The notes below the pieces were generated by a model that was not told the DNA's origin, made no database searches, and was given only the letters and a program-made list of their open reading frames with translations. This document shows positions 1-8,402 of a stretch of DNA of 64,000 nt, piece by piece. The translations under genes were made by a program, and so were the position numbers. The DNA comes from 2-12-FULL-60-25 sp003576745 (GTDB taxonomy: Bacteria; Patescibacteriota; Patescibacteriia; 2-12-FULL-60-25), in assembly GCA_030272835.1 (NCBI GenBank), contig SZOQ01000007.1, positions 1 to 64,000 on the forward strand. The letters are read 5' to 3'. How positions within the stretch are numbered: position 1 is the stretch's first letter; each line of letters starts with the position of its first letter.

Positions 1-110
1 AAAGGGCTAAGGGAAACGGGTTATGGGTTATTGGTTACTACGGGGCGCATGGCTCACGGCGCATGGCCCAAGGCTCACGACTAACCCTCCCCACTCCCTC
101 TTCCCTATTC
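1..110 (+). repeat. Intergenic repeat family, copy 1 (forward)
   Basis: Low-complexity module starting GGGCTAAGGGAAACGGGTTA and continuing through GCGCATGGCTCACGG to CCCTCCCCACTCCC. Bases 1-99 are identical to the reverse complement of 2938-3036. The copy may extend to the left of the window. Confidence 0.85.
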
Positions 111-638
111 TTCAACGATCAATACCCCCTTCATTCCCATCTGGCGGTGAGCGCCAACACTGCAGTAGTACTCGAAACTTCCCGCCTTATCGGCGACGAA
201 TTCCACGTCATACCTTTCGCCGGTCTTATTCGGAGCAAAGTCAACATTGAATTCATCGAGGACAAAATTATGAAAGCCCCCGGCATTCACGAAATGAATC
301 TTGACCGTATCGCCTTTTTTCACGCGGATCTCATCCGGCGTGAACCAAAAATTTCCTCCTGCCACGTCGAATGTCAGGACCGTTGGCTCATGTAATGCCG
401 CGCCGGCTTCAAGCTGCCTGGCCTGCACATCCGTGAGCTCCAAAGGTTCCGTGGGCGCCATTTGGCCATTCGGTTTTGGCGTATCATTCTCCGGCGTTGC
501 GGAGGATTCGACGGCCGTCGGCGCATCTTCGGCCGGCGCGGCGGGCTGTTCGTTTGCCAAAGGCGCGCATCCGGCGCCGGTGATAAGCAAGGTTGAAATG
601 GCGATCGAATGGACGATGCCATGGAACGGATTCTTCAT
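105..638 (-). CDS. Cupredoxin-like (type 1 copper) lipoprotein
   Basis: Predicted 177-residue lipoprotein with a plastocyanin-type domain, expected to bind one copper ion and move electrons at the outer face of the membrane. I place the start at 638 because it yields a short signal peptide with lipobox TGAGC (Cys24); an in-frame start at 716 would add 26 residues ahead of it. Residues 25-70 form an Ala/Pro/Glu-rich linker. Type 1 copper ligands are visible: His123 in GGFHNF, then Cys159, His164 and Met169 in a C-x4-H-x4-M loop (YYCSVGAHRQMGM). It is divergent from the peptidase gene at 920. The redox partner is unknown; the DsbA-like gene nearby suggests a shared extracytoplasmic redox role, which is inference. 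Confidence 0.9.
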   Translation of the reverse strand: MKNPFHGIVHSIAISTLLITGAGCAPLANEQPAAPAEDAPTAVESSATPENDTPKPNGQMAPTEPLELTDVQARQLEAGAALHEPTVLTFDVAGGNFWFTPDEIRVKKGDTVKIHFVNAGGFHNFVLDEFNVDFAPNKTGERYDVEFVADKAGSFEYYCSVGAHRQMGMKGVLIVEE

Positions 639-919
639 AGGAACGTGTATATGTTTAACGAATGAGTGACGAAAAAACGATCCCTTGTCGCACGGCTTTG
701 AACTGTGCAAGGACATTTTTCTCGATAAGGTTGTATCATGAAATCATCTCGTCTTCCATTCTGCAAGCATCGGAGATACTCCGCGGCAAACTATTCTGTT
801 TGAAACGATACGTCTTCCGGCGGGAATCCCATGCGCCTCCCTCTGAACGGCCCGTTTCCAATGTACCATTCAGGCACATTCGGGATACGCTCTCAACGCA
901 TATTACCGTTCTGCCTTGA

Positions 920-1405
920 ATGCCCTTCACAGAATCGTCTATGACACCTGCAAAATCCTCACTCCGTGTGCCATTTTTCCGCCAAAGAACGGAATACACC
1001 TGCGGCCCGCGCGCACTGCAGATGGTGTTGGCATATTATGGAACCCGGGTGACAATCAGCGCTCTGCTGAAAATATGCAAGGCCAAAAAAAGTACAGGAA
1101 CGGAAAGAAAGCATCTTATCGCCGCCGCCTCGTCGTTCGGATATCGCGTGCACGCAAAGAACGACTCGAACATTTCAGCCGTCTGCTCCTATGTCGCACG
1201 CGGCATACCGGTGATAGTGAATTACCGGCACATTTCTTCGGAGGGCCATTATGCCGTTGTCGTGGGATGCACCCGGACCGATCTGATATTGAATGATCCC
1301 TGGTATGGTGCGGGATGGCGCATTTCCAAACAGGATTTTCTCAAACGGTGGTATGGCTACCATGTCAATAAACATACGCGCTGGATGATGGCCGTATATA
1401 CATAA
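920..1405 (+). CDS. C39-like cysteine peptidase (peptidase_C39_2 type)
   Basis: A 161-residue papain-fold protein of the C39-like group. The catalytic set is visible: Gln22, Cys28 in TEYTCGPRALQMVLAYYG, His110 in EGHYAVVV, and Asp126 in LNDPWYG. These proteins are free-standing relatives of the peptidase domain of bacteriocin ABC exporters; no transporter domain or leader substrate is seen here. There is no signal peptide, so it is probably cytoplasmic. A second possible start lies at 941 (Met8). The next gene follows on the same strand after about 120 bases. The natural substrate cannot be read from sequence. Confidence 0.85.
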   Translation: MPFTESSMTPAKSSLRVPFFRQRTEYTCGPRALQMVLAYYGTRVTISALLKICKAKKSTGTERKHLIAAASSFGYRVHAKNDSNISAVCSYVARGIPVIVNYRHISSEGHYAVVVGCTRTDLILNDPWYGAGWRISKQDFLKRWYGYHVNKHTRWMMAVYT

Positions 1406-1524
1406 AAACGCGGACGTATGCGTCCATGCCAGTTTTGAATCGATCCGCGGAAGGTCTTCTCGCTTGACAGATGCCGCCGACGCGTACATCAAACCACCAT
1501 GCTATGATGGGAGCTCGCGAACCT

Positions 1525-1938
1525 ATGGACGCATCGGCAATGGGGCGGCAATTCCTGACGCTCACGGCAAAAACTCTTCTTGCCGTCATGCTTTTTTTGA
1601 CGCTGATCCTGGTAACGGCCCCGAACTGCCACATCCGGCACCCATCGAACGCCCATCAGCAATGGCAGCATTTGGCCTGTCACGCCGATAGCATCACGCT
1701 TCCGTTCCTGGATGTGGTGCATCTTTTCGGCAATATGCATCTCCCGAATCTGGCGGAGCTCCTGCTCCTGCTTGTCGCCGCGGCCGCCATTGCCGTAGCG
1801 GGAGGCCGCAAGGAAAATGCCGAGCCTCCGAATATCAGAATCCGCCACCGCCGACTCCGTTGGATTTGGGCCCGGCGTCTTCCATTTTCCGATCCTGCAA
1901 CCAGTTTATTTTATTTTGTGGCACAACGCGATGCGTGA
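1525..1938 (+). CDS. Hypothetical two-helix membrane protein
   Basis: A possible 137-residue protein with one hydrophobic helix near residues 12-33 (TLLAVMLFLTLILVTA), a His/Cys-bearing loop (PNCHIRHPSNAHQQWQHLAC) and a second helix (LAELLLLLVAAAAIAVAGG), followed by an Arg-rich tail. It lies between the C39-like peptidase and the DsbA-like gene on the same strand. I recognise no family. The start is uncertain, with Met codons also at 1471, 1504, 1507 and 1540. The paired hydrophobic segments and the collinear context argue that it is real. The tail after about residue 95 looks less protein-like. Confidence 0.5.
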   Translation: MDASAMGRQFLTLTAKTLLAVMLFLTLILVTAPNCHIRHPSNAHQQWQHLACHADSITLPFLDVVHLFGNMHLPNLAELLLLLVAAAAIAVAGGRKENAEPPNIRIRHRRLRWIWARRLPFSDPATSLFYFVAQRDA

Positions 1939-1987
1939 CCTCGTCCCGCGTTTGATTCTTCCAATTCGTTATTCCTCATCAGACGAT

Positions 1988-2767
1988 ATGTCATTGTTAT
2001 CTCAAAAACCTATGCCACAACAGTCTTTTCTCGACTCCATGCCGCCCAAACAAAGTTTTTACTTCGGTCTTATTTCGGGCATTGGCGGCATGGCAATCGC
2101 CGGTCTCCTCTTTACCATGACGGGAGGATTCGCCTCCGGTGGATCCCCGCTCGCCAAGGCAACTGCGCCCTCGGCGCCGAGCCCGACCGCTGCAGCGCTC
2201 GCGCCCTCGCCCACACCCTCGCCCACACCCACTGCCGCGGACATGCCGCCCGTAACAGATGCGGACTGGGTGCGCGGAGACGTGAATAAAGCGCAAGTGG
2301 TTCTCGTCGAATATTCCGATTACGAATGTCCGTTCTGCCAGCGCCATCATCCGACCATGCAGAAAATCATGCAGGACTACGGAGACAAAGTCGCCTGGGT
2401 ATACCGCCACTTCCCGCTCACAAGTATTCACCCGCAGGCTAATCCGGCGGCGCTTGCCGCAGAGTGCGTCGGCGAGCAAAAAGGGAATGACGGCTTCTGG
2501 AAATTTACGGACGCCATGTTCGATAACCAGGATCAGCTCGGCGATACCTTCTATGAACAGACGGCGAAATCGCTTGGCGTAAATGTCGACACATATACGT
2601 CCTGCTACACCTCCAAAAAGTACGCTCAAAAAGTTAGCGAACAATACAATGGAGGCGGAGCCGCGGGCGTATCAGGCACGCCGGCAACCTTCGTGAACGG
2701 CCAGCTCGTATCCGGGGCTGTCCCCTATGAGCAGTTCCGGTCAATCATCGATTCGATCTTGAACTAA
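1988..2767 (+). CDS. DsbA-family thiol:disulfide oxidoreductase, membrane anchored
   Basis: A 259-residue thioredoxin-fold protein of the DsbA/DsbG group (thioredoxin_4 type). An N-terminal membrane anchor spans about residues 24-46, followed by an Ala/Pro/Ser/Thr linker to about residue 88 and then the catalytic domain with CPFC at 114-117 (EYSDYECPFCQRHH). The cis-proline loop is SGTPATFVNG near the C-terminus. The likely role is oxidising or isomerising disulfides in exported proteins, and this window encodes several Cys-rich secreted candidates (26082-27053 and the 44-52 kb island). I choose the start at 1988 because it places the anchor at the N-terminus; the frame is open upstream to 1817. 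An intrinsic terminator follows at 2777. Confidence 0.93.
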   Translation: MSLLSQKPMPQQSFLDSMPPKQSFYFGLISGIGGMAIAGLLFTMTGGFASGGSPLAKATAPSAPSPTAAALAPSPTPSPTPTAADMPPVTDADWVRGDVNKAQVVLVEYSDYECPFCQRHHPTMQKIMQDYGDKVAWVYRHFPLTSIHPQANPAALAAECVGEQKGNDGFWKFTDAMFDNQDQLGDTFYEQTAKSLGVNVDTYTSCYTSKKYAQKVSEQYNGGGAAGVSGTPATFVNGQLVSGAVPYEQFRSIIDSILN

Positions 2768-2776
2768 CCAAGCCGC

Positions 2777-2806
2777 AAAACGCCTCCACGTCACGGGGGC
2801 GTTTTT
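2777..2806 (+). terminator. Intrinsic terminator after the DsbA-like gene
   Basis: Stem AACGCCTCC / GGGGGCGTT (one T-G wobble) with loop ACGTCAC and a following run of T, ten bases past the stop codon. Confidence 0.85.
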
Positions 2807-2815
2807 GCGTTGGAC

Positions 2816-3042
2816 GTGGGAGAATTGGGAAGTAGGGAGTTGGTCGTGAGCCTTGGACCTTGGGCCATGCGGTATACGGGATGCACCATGCGGTATGCGG
2901 AAAGAGTACGTAGGACGTGGTGCGTAGGATGCGGAATAGGGAGTGGGGAGGGTTAGTCGTGAGCCTTGGGCCATGCGCCGTGAGCCATGCGCCCCGTAGT
3001 AACCAATAACCCATAACCCGTTTCCCTTAGCCCTTTCCCAAT
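2816..3042 (-). repeat. Intergenic repeat family, copy 2 (reverse)
   Basis: Reverse-oriented copy. Positions 2938-3036 are the exact reverse complement of 1-99. The rest (GTAGGACGTGGTGCGTAGGA) is the CCTACGCA/CGTCCTAC module in reverse. With copy 1 it brackets the cupredoxin-C39-DsbA group. Confidence 0.85.
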
Positions 3043-3194
3043 TGCCAATTGTCCATCACTGCCTACAATCTTCCCCGCAACCCGCTCACCGCATTCCGCC
3101 CTCTCCTCCCTACCTCCCCGAACCTGCTATACTTCAAACGAACGCCCGATTCTTCGCGGATTCGGGGATATCATTCATTAGTATTGCCCTTCAT

Positions 3195-3446
3195 ATGTCA
3201 AAGTTCGATGCGAATAAACTCGCCCTCGCTGGCGCAATAACGGCCGCGCTGTGCATGATGCTCTTGAGCATCCTGAACGGCCTCGGTCTGTATCAAGGAG
3301 CCACGAATCAAATGATGTCGTGGCATATGTATTACAGCCCGACCGTGGGCGGAACCGTGAGCGGCATGGTAGAGGCCGCCGTTATTACCTATGTCGTCCT
3401 CTTTGTGTTTGCATGGGTGTATAACGCGCTCGGCGCAAAAAAATAG
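3195..3446 (+). CDS. Small two-helix membrane protein (DUF5676-like)
   Basis: An 83-residue protein with helices at about residues 10-30 (LAGAITAALCMMLLSILNGL) and 58-78 (VEAAVITYVVLFVFAWVYNAL), ending in AKK. Size and layout resemble the DUF5676 family of small bacterial membrane proteins; that assignment is from memory of the family pattern. An extended -10 box (TGCTATACT) lies at about 3126, some 70 bases upstream. The gene ends just before a strong hairpin terminator shared with the convergent yvcK gene. Function is unknown. Confidence 0.7.
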   Translation: MSKFDANKLALAGAITAALCMMLLSILNGLGLYQGATNQMMSWHMYYSPTVGGTVSGMVEAAVITYVVLFVFAWVYNALGAKK

Positions 3447-3466
3447 CGTTCATCCGCATACGAAAT

Positions 3467-3490
3467 AAGCCCCCGAAGAACGGGGGCTTT
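3467..3490. terminator. Bidirectional intrinsic terminator
   Basis: Perfect stem AAGCCCCC / GGGGGCTT with loop GAAGAA. It sits between convergent genes ending at 3446 (+) and 3495 (-) and has T-rich flanks in both directions. Confidence 0.9.
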
Positions 3491-3494
3491 TGAT

Positions 3495-4472
3495 TCAGAA
3501 CGCGGACACGATGGCGTTCGCGAGCTTGTCGGGGTCGTGCCGCAAAAGACTGCGCTTCACGTCATCGCTCGGATCATGCTGCACATCGCCATCGGCAAGC
3601 AGTCCGCAGCGGATAATGCGAAACGATTCGTTCGCAAAGTCGTCTTTTACGACGGGCTCGCCGGCGGCCAAATACCGTTCGAAGAGTTCCGACGGAATCG
3701 GTTCGCTGTTCACGATAACCGCGTCGAGGGCGGCGGGTTTTACATGATCCTGCACCACGTGGACAAAGCGTTTCGCCGTAAAATCGTCTGTCTGCCCGGC
3801 TTTCCAGGCGAGATTCAATACGAAGACGATCTTCGCATCCGTTTCGGCCAGGGCCTGACGGATGCCTTTTACAAGAAGCACCGGAATGATACTGGTGTAA
3901 AGGTCGCCCGGCCCGAGAACGACAAGATCCGATTCCGCGATGGCGGAAAGCGCATCGCGGTTTGCGCGGACGGACGGAGACAGGAAGACGCTCCGGATCG
4001 GCGCGCGATCCGTTCTCGGTTCGTCGATGGAATGTTCCCCATCCACGACAGTTCCGTCTTCAAGACGAGCGCAAAGATTCGTGGCGTGGACGGATGCCGG
4101 AATCACTCTTCCCCGAACATTCAGCAGGCGATGCGCGTGCCGGATAGCCTCCGACCGGTCGCCGTAGATAATCTCGAGAGCGGAGAGGATGAGATTCCCG
4201 CAGTTCTGGCCGCGCAGTCCTCCTTCTGGAAATCGGAACGTAAAAAGCCGACGAACCACATCATCGGCCGATGAAAGCGCGACGAGACATTGCCGCAGAT
4301 CGCCCGGCGGCAGCACGCCCAGCTCGTCGCGAAGCAGTCCGGTGGAACCTCCGTTGTCCGCAATCGAAACAATGGCCGATAGATCCACGGGATGTTTTTT
4401 CAAACCGAGCAGGGCCGTATACGTCCCCGTGCCGCCGCCAAGGACGGTAATGCGTTTCAATTGTCCATCCAT
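3495..4472 (-). CDS. yvcK: YvcK/CofD-like UDP-GlcNAc-binding protein
   Basis: A 325-residue member of the YvcK (gluconeogenesis factor, CofD-like) family, which binds UDP-sugars and in Firmicutes and Actinobacteria links carbon status with cell-wall synthesis and cell shape. Family marks are the N-terminal nucleotide loop ITVLGGGTGTYTAL, SIADNGGSTG, the GQNCGNLIL segment and the LGPGDLYTSI motif. The length is normal for the family. A Shine-Dalgarno GGAGG lies six bases before the ATG at 4472. In many bacteria yvcK sits with whiA and rapZ; neither is next to it here. The role in this organism is inferred from the family. Confidence 0.93.
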   Translation of the reverse strand: MDGQLKRITVLGGGTGTYTALLGLKKHPVDLSAIVSIADNGGSTGLLRDELGVLPPGDLRQCLVALSSADDVVRRLFTFRFPEGGLRGQNCGNLILSALEIIYGDRSEAIRHAHRLLNVRGRVIPASVHATNLCARLEDGTVVDGEHSIDEPRTDRAPIRSVFLSPSVRANRDALSAIAESDLVVLGPGDLYTSIIPVLLVKGIRQALAETDAKIVFVLNLAWKAGQTDDFTAKRFVHVVQDHVKPAALDAVIVNSEPIPSELFERYLAAGEPVVKDDFANESFRIIRCGLLADGDVQHDPSDDVKRSLLRHDPDKLANAIVSAF

Positions 4473-4615
4473 GCCATTCCTCCGATTATCCTGTATATGA
4501 ATGAGTCAATGTGCGTGTGGTATATATCCAATACGACATGCGGCGTCAAACAAAAACACGGCTTCAACATGAAACCGTGTTCGAACGTGCGCCGGACAGG
4601 CGCGAGAAAGCCGTT

Positions 4616-4999
4616 TTAGTCGCCAGGTTTCCGAAACGCGCGCAAGGGCGGAATATCCGGAAAACGCATGGACTCACCTGCGTCGGGAATAGTACTCTGC
4701 ATGGGCCGCAATGACGGCGGAATGGACAAAGAGTCTTTCGCTTCGACGCGGAGCACGAAATCCGTATGAAGGACCGCGGCGCCGAGCTGAAAACAGAGTC
4801 TGCACGTTCCATTCAGACGACTGGCTACTTCGGCGAGCGAAATGAGCGTCTGATAGTCATTGCCGACAACGGCGCCGATGACCGGCTTCACCAGGAGCTT
4901 ATGCTCCTCCAGTTCCCCGTACTCCTTGTCGAATACCGCCCCGCAGTACCCATTGGCAACGGCATAAATGTACTTTGCTGTGTGGTAATACGTAACCAT
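4616..4999 (-). CDS. Hypothetical protein
   Basis: A 127-residue protein of no recognised family. The N-terminal 80 residues look structured (MVTYYHTAKYIYAVANGYCG, then a mixed region with three more Cys); the C-terminal 40 residues are Pro/Arg-rich and probably disordered. I take the start at 4999 because a purine-rich ribosome site (GGAGGCGGAGGG) precedes it; an in-frame start at 5077 exists. It has no signal peptide or membrane helix. It is divergent from ung, with about 120 bases between the two starts. Confidence 0.6.
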   Translation of the reverse strand: MVTYYHTAKYIYAVANGYCGAVFDKEYGELEEHKLLVKPVIGAVVGNDYQTLISLAEVASRLNGTCRLCFQLGAAVLHTDFVLRVEAKDSLSIPPSLRPMQSTIPDAGESMRFPDIPPLRAFRKPGD

Positions 5000-5118
5000 C
5001 CAGTCCCTCCGCCTCCTATGTATCGTTTTTGGAATAAATACGCAACCGGAAGACGGCAAGCGGTATGCTCTATGCAATGTTCACGCTCGCGCGTCATTCC
5101 TGTTACCCTGATTCCGCC

Positions 5119-5841
5119 ATGCCGCATGCGAATGCCGTCCACATCAATATCAACGCATCCTGGAAGGATGCCCTGAAGGAAGAAATCGAAAAACCGTATT
5201 TCAGGCATTTGATGCAATTCGTAAAACACGCGTATAGGACAAAGACCGTCTATCCCCCGCCGAAGGAGATATTCCGCGCTTTTGATGCAACGCCATTCAA
5301 CAAGGTGAAGGCAGTGATTATTGGACAGGATCCGTATCACGGCGCGCATCAGGCGAACGGATTGTGTTTTTCGGTGAACAAAGGCGTGCGTCAGCCGCCC
5401 TCGCTCCAAAACATTTTTAAGGAAATCTGCCGAGACGTGGGAATCCCCATTCCCACAAGCGGTAATCTCCAGCATTGGGCGGAACAGGGAGTACTCTTGC
5501 TGAATGCAGCGCTGACGGTGGAGGGCGGAAAGGCGGGTTCGCATCAGCATCGCGGCTGGGAGAAATGCACGAATGCCGCCATCAAAGCGTTGTCGGACAA
5601 GCGCGAACACCTAGCATTTCTGCTCTGGGGCGCCTACGCAAAAAGCAAAATGCCCCTGATCGATGCAAAGAAACATTTGATCCTCGCGGCAGCGCATCCG
5701 TCGCCGCTCTCGGCGAACAAAGGGTTTTTCGGCTGTCGCCATTTCAGTAAAGCGAATACCTATCTGAAAACGCATGGCAAAACGCCGATCGATTGGTCGG
5801 TTCCCGAATCCGCCCGCGTTCATAAACGCCGTTCAGACTGA
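5119..5841 (+). CDS. ung: Uracil-DNA glycosylase, family 1
   Basis: A 240-residue UDG that removes uracil from DNA to start base-excision repair. The water-activating loop GQDPYHG with its catalytic Asp, the LLLNAALTV motif and the DNA minor-groove loop HPSPLSA are all present, and the length matches family 1. The start at 5119 removes 18 upstream residues that lack homology-like character. A TGTTACCCT box nine bases before the ATG could be a -10 for a leaderless mRNA. The next gene begins 15 bases after the stop but has its own -10 box. Confidence 0.96.
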   Translation: MPHANAVHININASWKDALKEEIEKPYFRHLMQFVKHAYRTKTVYPPPKEIFRAFDATPFNKVKAVIIGQDPYHGAHQANGLCFSVNKGVRQPPSLQNIFKEICRDVGIPIPTSGNLQHWAEQGVLLLNAALTVEGGKAGSHQHRGWEKCTNAAIKALSDKREHLAFLLWGAYAKSKMPLIDAKKHLILAAAHPSPLSANKGFFGCRHFSKANTYLKTHGKTPIDWSVPESARVHKRRSD

Positions 5842-5847
5842 TACAAT
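5842..5847 (+). promoter_or_regulatory. Extended -10 box (leaderless type) for 5857 gene
   Basis: TGATACAAT, an extended -10 element, ends nine bases before the ATG at 5857, so transcription would begin at or within a base or two of the start codon. Confidence 0.5.
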
Positions 5848-5856
5848 ACGTTTTCC

Positions 5857-6807
5857 ATGCAAACACTCATCGCGCTCATGCCCCAAGGCATTGTCGGACA
5901 TATCGTTTTCGCCATGGTTCTTACCGTCCTGCTCCATCTTACGCGCCCCGTATATTTGGCGTTCCGAAGACAAAAAACGGGTTACGGCGTGGTGTTCAAT
6001 AGCGTCACGGGGCTCCCCATGGACCTTGTGACGGTCCGGCTCATCGACGAACACGGACAAACGGTAAGCTCGGCGGTAAGCGATAAACACGGCCGCTACC
6101 GCATTGCCGCTCGGCCCGGGGAATTCACGGTGGATGTGGCAAAACAAGGCTATACATTCCCTTCGCAATATCTCAAAAAACACAGCACCGTATACGCCAA
6201 TATTCTGCCGACGGCTCGGATTCGGGTGAAAGACTACGGCATTATTACAAAAAATATTCCCATCGATCCGGCAGCGGCCGGCAGATCGAAAGTATTCGGT
6301 GTTCGCATTGCCCTGGGAAAAAATACGCAATACCTCCTTGCCTATCTCAGCCCTTTCGTTGTGATCGCCTATCCTCTCATACGGGGAGGCATTCTCCCGT
6401 GGATACTGTACGGCCTGTATCTCGGCGCGCTTCTTGTGCGCTTGCTGACGTTTAAGCCCGGAAAGCCTGCATTTGGCACCATTACGGATGCGGAAACGGA
6501 ACGTCCCGTTTCCCAGGCCGTTGTCCGCATCTTTGACGCGAAATTCAATAAGCTTAAGGAAACGCAGGTGACGGCAGGCACGGGTCGCTATGCATTTGTT
6601 GTCAGTCCCGGAGCGTATTATGTCCTTATTCACAAACCCGGATATAAACGCGTCCGCCTGAATTTTCCCGACATCAAACGCGAAGGATTTACCCTGACAT
6701 ACGACGTAAAACTCAAACGTCTTCCAATGCCCGTGGCACGGACAAACATCGACACACAGGCGCCTGCCGCCCCTACGCAAAACATTGCGTATGGCGATAT
6801 GGGATAA
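5857..6807 (+). CDS. Membrane protein with two carboxypeptidase-regulatory-like (Ig-fold) domains
   Basis: A 316-residue protein. An N-terminal helix (about 12-32) is followed by a first carboxypeptidase-regulatory-like beta-sandwich (about 44-105, GYGVVFNSVTGLPMDLVTVR and DKHGRYRIAARPGEFTVDV), then two helices (about 165-205) and a second similar domain (about 208-270, TDAETERPVSQAVVRIFDA and GRYAFVVSPGAYYVLIHKPG). Such domains usually act as stalk or adhesion modules in envelope proteins. The two halves look like an internal duplication. It has its own leaderless-type promoter and is followed after 53 bases by the CFA synthase gene. A specific function cannot be given. Confidence 0.75.
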   Translation: MQTLIALMPQGIVGHIVFAMVLTVLLHLTRPVYLAFRRQKTGYGVVFNSVTGLPMDLVTVRLIDEHGQTVSSAVSDKHGRYRIAARPGEFTVDVAKQGYTFPSQYLKKHSTVYANILPTARIRVKDYGIITKNIPIDPAAAGRSKVFGVRIALGKNTQYLLAYLSPFVVIAYPLIRGGILPWILYGLYLGALLVRLLTFKPGKPAFGTITDAETERPVSQAVVRIFDAKFNKLKETQVTAGTGRYAFVVSPGAYYVLIHKPGYKRVRLNFPDIKREGFTLTYDVKLKRLPMPVARTNIDTQAPAAPTQNIAYGDMG

Positions 6808-6860
6808 CGCTTGATATTTCGCGGAATCTTCGGGTAAGCTGAACCTGCATCTGGATTTCT

Positions 6861-7976
6861 ATGCTGTACGCGGAACGGCATGCGAGAGCGCTGCTAAAGG
6901 AATTCGATATCGAAATCAACGGCTCCCGGCCGTGGGATATTCGCGTCCACAATCCGAAACTCTATGGACGCGCGCTGTCCATGGGATCGCTTGGATTCGG
7001 GGAAGCCTACATGGACGGATGGTGGGACTGCGATGCTCTCGACGAGCTCTTTTTTCGCCTGCTCCGGAAGGATATTCGCGAACGCATCAAGAACAATTGG
7101 CCGGTTCTTCTGCACGGCATCGTGAGCCGCCTTTTTAACCTTCAACGCAAATCCCGCGCCTTTCACATCGGCGAAAAACATTATGATGTGGGAAATGACC
7201 TGTATCAGGGTATGCTGGATCGCCGCATGGTGTATACATGCGGGTACTGGAAGGATGCAGCGAATCTCGACCAGGCGCAGGAAGCAAAACTGGATCTTGT
7301 CTGCAAAAAAATCCACCTCCTGCCCGGACAGCGCGTGCTCGATATCGGTTGCGGCTGGGGAAGTTTTGCGAAATTCGCCGCAGAACGGTATGGCGCCCAC
7401 GTTGTGGGGATAACCGTTTCCAAGGAACAGGTTGCTCTCGGCCAAAAGCTCTGCGCGGGATTGCCTGTGGAAATACGTCTTCAAGATTATCGCGACGTGA
7501 ATGAAACGTTCGACCATATTATTTCGCTCGGCATGTTCGAGCATGTCGGTTACAGGAATTACCGGCTCTTTTACGACCTCGTGTCGAAAAACCTGAAGGA
7601 CGACGGACTGTTCCTTCTGCATACGATCGCCGGCCCGTCGTCCACCACCGGAACCGATCCTTGGATTCATAAATATATTTTTCCGAACTCCATGCTCCCT
7701 TCAGCCGTACAGCTCGCGCGCGCGGCAGAAGGACGGTTTATCACGGAAGACTGGCATAACTTCGGCTCGGATTATGACAAAACGCTTCTGTCATGGTCGA
7801 AAAATGTGGAATCGGCGTGGAACGGCTTGAAGGATCGCTATTCAGAGCGATTTCACCGAATGTGGCGTTATTATCTCCTTTCCTGCGCCGGATTGTTCAG
7901 AGCAAGACAGGCGGAACTGTATCAAATCGTCTATTCAAAACACGGTGTTCTCGACGGATACATTTCTGTTAGATAA
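6861..7976 (+). CDS. cfa: Cyclopropane-fatty-acyl-phospholipid synthase
   Basis: A 371-residue enzyme that adds an SAM-derived methylene bridge to unsaturated acyl chains of membrane phospholipids. Visible family marks: GFGEAYMDGWWDC in the N-terminal domain, HYDVGNDLYQGMLD, YTCGYW, SAM-binding VLDIGCGWGSFAKFAAERYG, MFEHVGYRNY, and the C-terminal YYLLSCAGLFRARQAELYQIV. Length and order match E. coli Cfa. It needs bulk phospholipid with double bonds, so with cls (14051) and the GT-like gene (15518) it suggests active remodelling of membrane lipids. No promoter is evident; a long repeat block follows the stop. Confidence 0.95.
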   Translation: MLYAERHARALLKEFDIEINGSRPWDIRVHNPKLYGRALSMGSLGFGEAYMDGWWDCDALDELFFRLLRKDIRERIKNNWPVLLHGIVSRLFNLQRKSRAFHIGEKHYDVGNDLYQGMLDRRMVYTCGYWKDAANLDQAQEAKLDLVCKKIHLLPGQRVLDIGCGWGSFAKFAAERYGAHVVGITVSKEQVALGQKLCAGLPVEIRLQDYRDVNETFDHIISLGMFEHVGYRNYRLFYDLVSKNLKDDGLFLLHTIAGPSSTTGTDPWIHKYIFPNSMLPSAVQLARAAEGRFITEDWHNFGSDYDKTLLSWSKNVESAWNGLKDRYSERFHRMWRYYLLSCAGLFRARQAELYQIVYSKHGVLDGYISVR

Positions 7977-8372
7977 ACAATTTACAATTGGAAGTCGGTA
8001 AAGGGGCTAAGGGTACAAGTGAGCGGTGAGTAGTAAGTGGGATTTTTAATTATGCGTTATGGGCGCATAACTCACGACTTACGAACTTACGAACCTACTG
8101 ATTTACAGACCTACGGACTTTCAGACACAAGAGCTAAGGACTGCGGGTTTCGGGCGCATGACGCAAGGCGCACGGCGCATACCTCACCCCCTACGCTCTA
8201 CATCCTACGCCCTTCTCCCTCCTCCCGTGTGACTCACGACCCATACCTCACGACTCACGCCCTACGGACCTACTGACTTACAGACCTACGATCTTACAGA
8301 CCCACGAACCTACGGACCCGCTCGGGTTTCGGGCGCACGGCGCACGGCGTCTCCCGCAACTCCTGAATAGCG
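7977..8372 (+). repeat. Intergenic repeat family, copy 3 (forward, longest octamer tracts)
   Basis: Fills the whole gap between cfa and the next gene. Two octamer tracts (about 8087-8135 and 8262-8325) consist of back-to-back 8-mers such as ACTTACGA, ACCTACTG, ACCTACGG. Between them lie the GCGCATGACGCAAGG and CCTACGCTCTACATCCTACG modules. No gene is seen. Confidence 0.85.
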
Positions 8373-8402
8373 ATTCCCCTGTTTTTCGTGTATGAAGGAC
8401 GC

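Noticed and set aside
1..3036. Composite transposon formed by the inverted repeats
   Set aside because: No transposase and no target-site duplication are visible, and the repeats belong to a family found all over the window.
8037..8276. Short frames reading TYGLTDLQTYG-like repeats in many gaps
   Set aside because: They arise from translating the octamer repeats; three 8-mers give an 8-residue period in any open frame. No start signal or conservation across copies.
8087..8325. Possible CRISPR array
   Set aside because: Units are 8 bases, back to back and degenerate; there are no unique spacers and no cas genes.
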